Below are positions 60,389 through 64,000 of a DNA stretch of 64,000 nucleotides, piece by piece. The DNA is from Numida meleagris. Taxonomy: Eukaryota > Chordata > Aves > Galliformes > Numididae. Where the stretch lies: contig NC_034410.1 of NCBI RefSeq assembly GCF_002078875.1, positions 103,608,138 to 103,672,137 on the forward strand, read 5' to 3'. The position numbers were made by a program, and so were the translations under genes. Position 1 is the stretch's first letter, and each line of letters begins with the position of its first letter. The notes under the pieces are model-generated. The model did no database searches, was not told the DNA's origin, and saw only the letters and a program-made list of their open reading frames with translations.

Positions 60389-63300
60389 ATTTCTGATGAA
60401 GAAGAAAATAAAATGTACATGTAAAGGTTGGCTAATTTGATTTTACTAGCAGTTAATTTTTTTTTGTTAAAATTTGAGTTCAAAACAATGACAATAAATA
60501 ATACTTCAAAAGGGAACTTTCATTTGTGTAATGATTAGTTTTCTCATGTTTCTCTGCCTATATATGCCTTTTTAGACTTGCCACATATTTCACCTATGAC
60601 CTCAAAAATCCTACCATTCAAATTGCTTTGAAATATATACAATAATATGAAGTATTTTGGCAACAATAATCTCTTACTAAAAACAAACAAAAGCAAATAA
60701 TTTTTTTAAAAAGGTGCCTATCAGCTCTAATATATGTAGCTTTTAAACTAACTACCAGGAAGTGCAATGTCACCTGACAAAGTGAGATGAAATTGGAAAG
60801 ATGAAGAAATGGATTGATTTCAAGAAAATCTTTCTAACAATAAAACCTGTAGGATTGAGTTTTCAAGGGAAAATGTGGAAACTTGAAGGCTTAGGATTTT
60901 TCAGACTTAAGTGGGCAAGTACCCCACAGGGATCAGCTCTGCCCTGACATGCAAATGAGCCCTGCTTAGGTCACCCATAGAATTAATGCAAGCACTTCAC
61001 AAGTCTATAACTGCTAGGACTGAGGAGCACAGAATCCCCATTAGGCACTGCAAAGGAGGAAAGGGATTCAATTCTCCTGTGCTCACTCCTTCTCTATGCC
61101 TGAAATTATCTATAAGACTTAATACGCAGTTTCTTCAGTTTTTCTTACTGGTATCCCAATGTTGAGCATTTAAAGTAATTTTTGTTTTAATAGTCTAGTT
61201 CTTATTAAATTATTTTTAGAAAAAAAGTCTCACACAGAGAGAAAAACCTTCACTAAATATGTTTAAAATAAAATAATTCCTGTTTTTAAAAAACAGTAAC
61301 GAATACCATGCCAGTGGCTGTAGTTTGAAGAATCTGCTTTGTGAACTTGTGAAGGAATAGAAAGCAAATAGGATTTTTTTCATAAATATCTATTTCTAGA
61401 TGTTTTCAATGTTTCTCTTTATTTACTCCGTGCAACCAACTACCTTGTTATTCCTGCTCTTTATATGCTATTTTATATAGGTAGTAATAAAATGCAAGAG
61501 AGAGAACAGACCACATGTGACAGATGGTAAGGGTACACTTAATGAGCTATTGGGAAAAGTATTACAGAAATGAGGACTATTACACATAAAGTGAAAAGTA
61601 GTACATTACACATAGGAGGACAACGTTTCTACGAACTGAGAAAGTGTGAATTTAGCCTTGCTCCAGATTAACTGTAGTCCAAAGTCACTAATGTGACTGT
61701 TTTCTAGAGACTTAGGGATCTGCAGTTGGGGACTGGGAAGAAGGTGATGAACTATGAGAAATACATGCCATTGGCCTATTTCCCAGCTCTTTCCCTCCCT
61801 AGCTGCAGTAAAGCTGGCAGTCAGATATATCCATCAGTTTTGGCACAGTTTCTCCTCAAACTTCAGAAATCATCCTTATGGAGAAAGATTGTGATCCTTG
61901 CCAGCTGGAGGCAGCTATTTTTGGTCACATTGCAGTTGCTGGGAACCCACACAGAGATGGTTTCCTCTGCTGGATGGATGTCTACTCCTGATTATGGACA
62001 GCAAGGAGAAATCCCTCACTTTTTCCAGTCACTTCTTTTCTGCTTGGTTAGTCTGACTGAATGGCGTCTGTCATGGTACTGTGTTATTTTGTAAGGATAA
62101 CTCAGCACTGATTTTGACTTTGTAGTTAAATTTGATTTGGATGAAAGAAAAGATGGGAATACAATCAGGAAAACTAAGGGAAGTTTTTACCATAAGAAAT
62201 TAATATATAGGTTCTTTTGTTCATATTTGGTTTGCCTGACGTACACAGTAAGTAAATTCCAGTGAAAGTGCACTTGGATTAATTCATGACAATTTTGTTT
62301 AACATACAATTTTGGAAGTTTTAAGTGTAATTCATACAACTGGATCCACATTAGTTCTTCTTGACCTTCGTCTGTTTAATTGATATGCTTGTCAGAAAAG
62401 AGATTGTATTTTACTAAGTGTTTGTACATAATATGACAGAGTGGGCGTCTGATCTCAAGTTGGACCCTAGACACTACTGCAACTCAAATAACAAAGAGTT
62501 TTTTTTCTATTAGAGAACTTATATATATTTATATATCAGGATTTGTCTCCTGCTTTTTATTCTTCCCTTCAGAAGTTTAGAGTGTTCTTTGCTAGTAGCT
62601 CAAGTACTAAATATTTAGCTTCAATTCATATGAAAGTCACTTTGATCTTCGTGTAAATAAACAGGCTCTCTTTCTCCCATAGGACTCTTTCTTGAAAATG
62701 ATTTCTTTCATCAAGTAGTTTGTCGCATCTCTGTGAACATCAATACTGTTTCCTTCAGAACTTCAAACAAACATTTCCTGCACGTTTACAGGAAACATAT
62801 TAAACACTATAAATGGCAACCTGACTTGCACCTGATTCAACAGTTAGAGAGACTTGGGCAATCGAGTGACTCAGCCTCCTCCTGTCATCCTGGCAGATAT
62901 GAAACTTCTATAATATTAACAATTGCACATACACCTATATATATGCATATATATTTACACACACACATAAATATTTACATATATGACTATATGTATTTAA
63001 ACACATTTACAGACATTTATGCCACCGGAGTGTTTCAGTACTGATGATATAAACTTTGTAATTATATTTTGCATGTAGTTAGTGACGCTTGTCCTGAAAA
63101 ATCCCAAAGCATTACGCCAATGGCTCTGCTAAGATTGTCATTCAAGGGCAGATCCCTTAAGAAGAGAAAGGTAATCAAACAGAAATTTAACAGACTGAGG
63201 AAAGGGGGAGGACAGAAAACCTATCAAGATGGAAGTTTGCCCTTTAGAAAATTTCAGCAGTTTCCAGACAGACTGTAAACTTTGAGGCCTCATCTAAAAG

Positions 63301-64000
63301 AAGACCAAACAACTTAATTAATCCTGCTTTCCCTCCACGCAAACTCACAAAACAACCAACCTCAAATGCTGTGTGGAACACATTTTGCCACCCATCTTAT
63401 AGATGAAATCTTGTTATATTTTTGGGTGATTTTACTCATGAAATCTGTAAGTTTCCTAAAGTTTGTTACTTTCACACAAGATTTTCATCAATATTATTCC
63501 ATTGTAATGTGCTCTACTGCTTACTGTATTATATATGAAACTATGTGACCAGAATCTGATGTGTGGTATTTAAAATGTGATGGATTGGGCAGAAAGCCAC
63601 AGAGGAGTCTATCTCTAGAAGACATCATTTCAAAATGTGATTACTTTTCTGCAAAAGTACTAATTTGTTGAGAATCCCAGAAAGAACTAATGGTTCAAAT
63701 GAGTGATTCTTTTTCCTAGCCAGCTTCTTGGCACTAATTTGTATGGCTGTCCTCCTCACCTTGTATCAACTCTGCAAATTTCAACTTACTATGAGGCCAC
63801 TTCAGAAGTTTTCTGTAGACTGCCTGCTTTCTTGGAGAAAAAGCCAGCCATCTGGGAAGCCACTTTTCGTAACTCTACTGGCCTTTAGTGCCTTTTTTTG
63901 CACTTAGAAAGCTTTGAAATAATTTTAATTGAATCAAACTCATGAAATATAATATTTTGGAAACACTGCAACATAATCACATCTCTCCGTGATATTTACA
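60389..64000. other. Unassigned non-coding DNA
   Basis: No gene or transposon recognised. A CA/TA-rich low-complexity block lies at 62930-63010. Frames up to 122 codons (61726-62094) have no recognisable motif. Confidence 0.5.
62930..63010. repeat. TA/CA-rich microsatellite-like block
   Basis: TATATATGCATATATATTTA is followed by ACACACACATAAATA and further TATA words. The repeats are imperfect throughout. Confidence 0.8.

Overview
This is an AT-rich, non-coding stretch of a bird genome, most likely from a galliform such as chicken. The host is inferred from the repeats: many 5'-truncated CR1 LINEs whose 3' ends carry the octamer ATTCTATG, short mariner copies of the GalluHop (Mariner1_GG) type, hAT-Charlie relics, and a solo ERV LTR. 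I find no convincing host protein-coding exon, tRNA, rRNA or CRISPR array. The longer open frames are chance frames or pieces of transposons. The window reads as a gene desert or the inside of a very large intron.

Layout. 1-2109 is unassigned. 2110-3570 is a degenerate hAT-Charlie element (+) with a mariner (2950-3496) nested near its 3' end. 3571-9409 is unassigned. 9418-11055 is a second hAT element, in the opposite orientation, with mariner sequence nested at the same position. CR1 pieces lie at 14398-14635 (-), 16716-16753 (-), 23795-24180 (-), 25827-25915 (+), 28602-29697 (-, with reverse transcriptase relics), 32610-32693 (+), 33345-33609 (+), 35035-36031 (+) and 59633-60388 (+). An older, ancestral-type CR1 lies at 58955-59575 (-). 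A 188-bp hAT miniature element sits at 42341-42528 and a third mariner at 44326-44834. A solo LTR with a perfect 5-bp target duplication occupies 56423-56929. Microsatellites and homopolymer runs are scattered between these.

The most interesting structure is the pair 3048-3577 and 9610-10139. These are 530-bp inverted copies that I align with a single mismatch, although the homologous hAT and mariner sequence on either side is only roughly 65-80% alike. The 9.5-kb copy also carries a tandem second hAT-end/mariner-end unit, joined through about 17 bp of filler. I read this as a recent conversion or break-repair tract between two old inverted transposons: one junction lies inside homologous sequence and the other looks end-joined. 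It could also be an assembly artefact. The arms are about 6 kb apart, so they could support an inversion polymorphism.

Several unassigned stretches resemble conserved non-coding elements, being unusually rich in homeodomain-like sites. That cannot be shown without cross-species alignment, so they are given as leads only.
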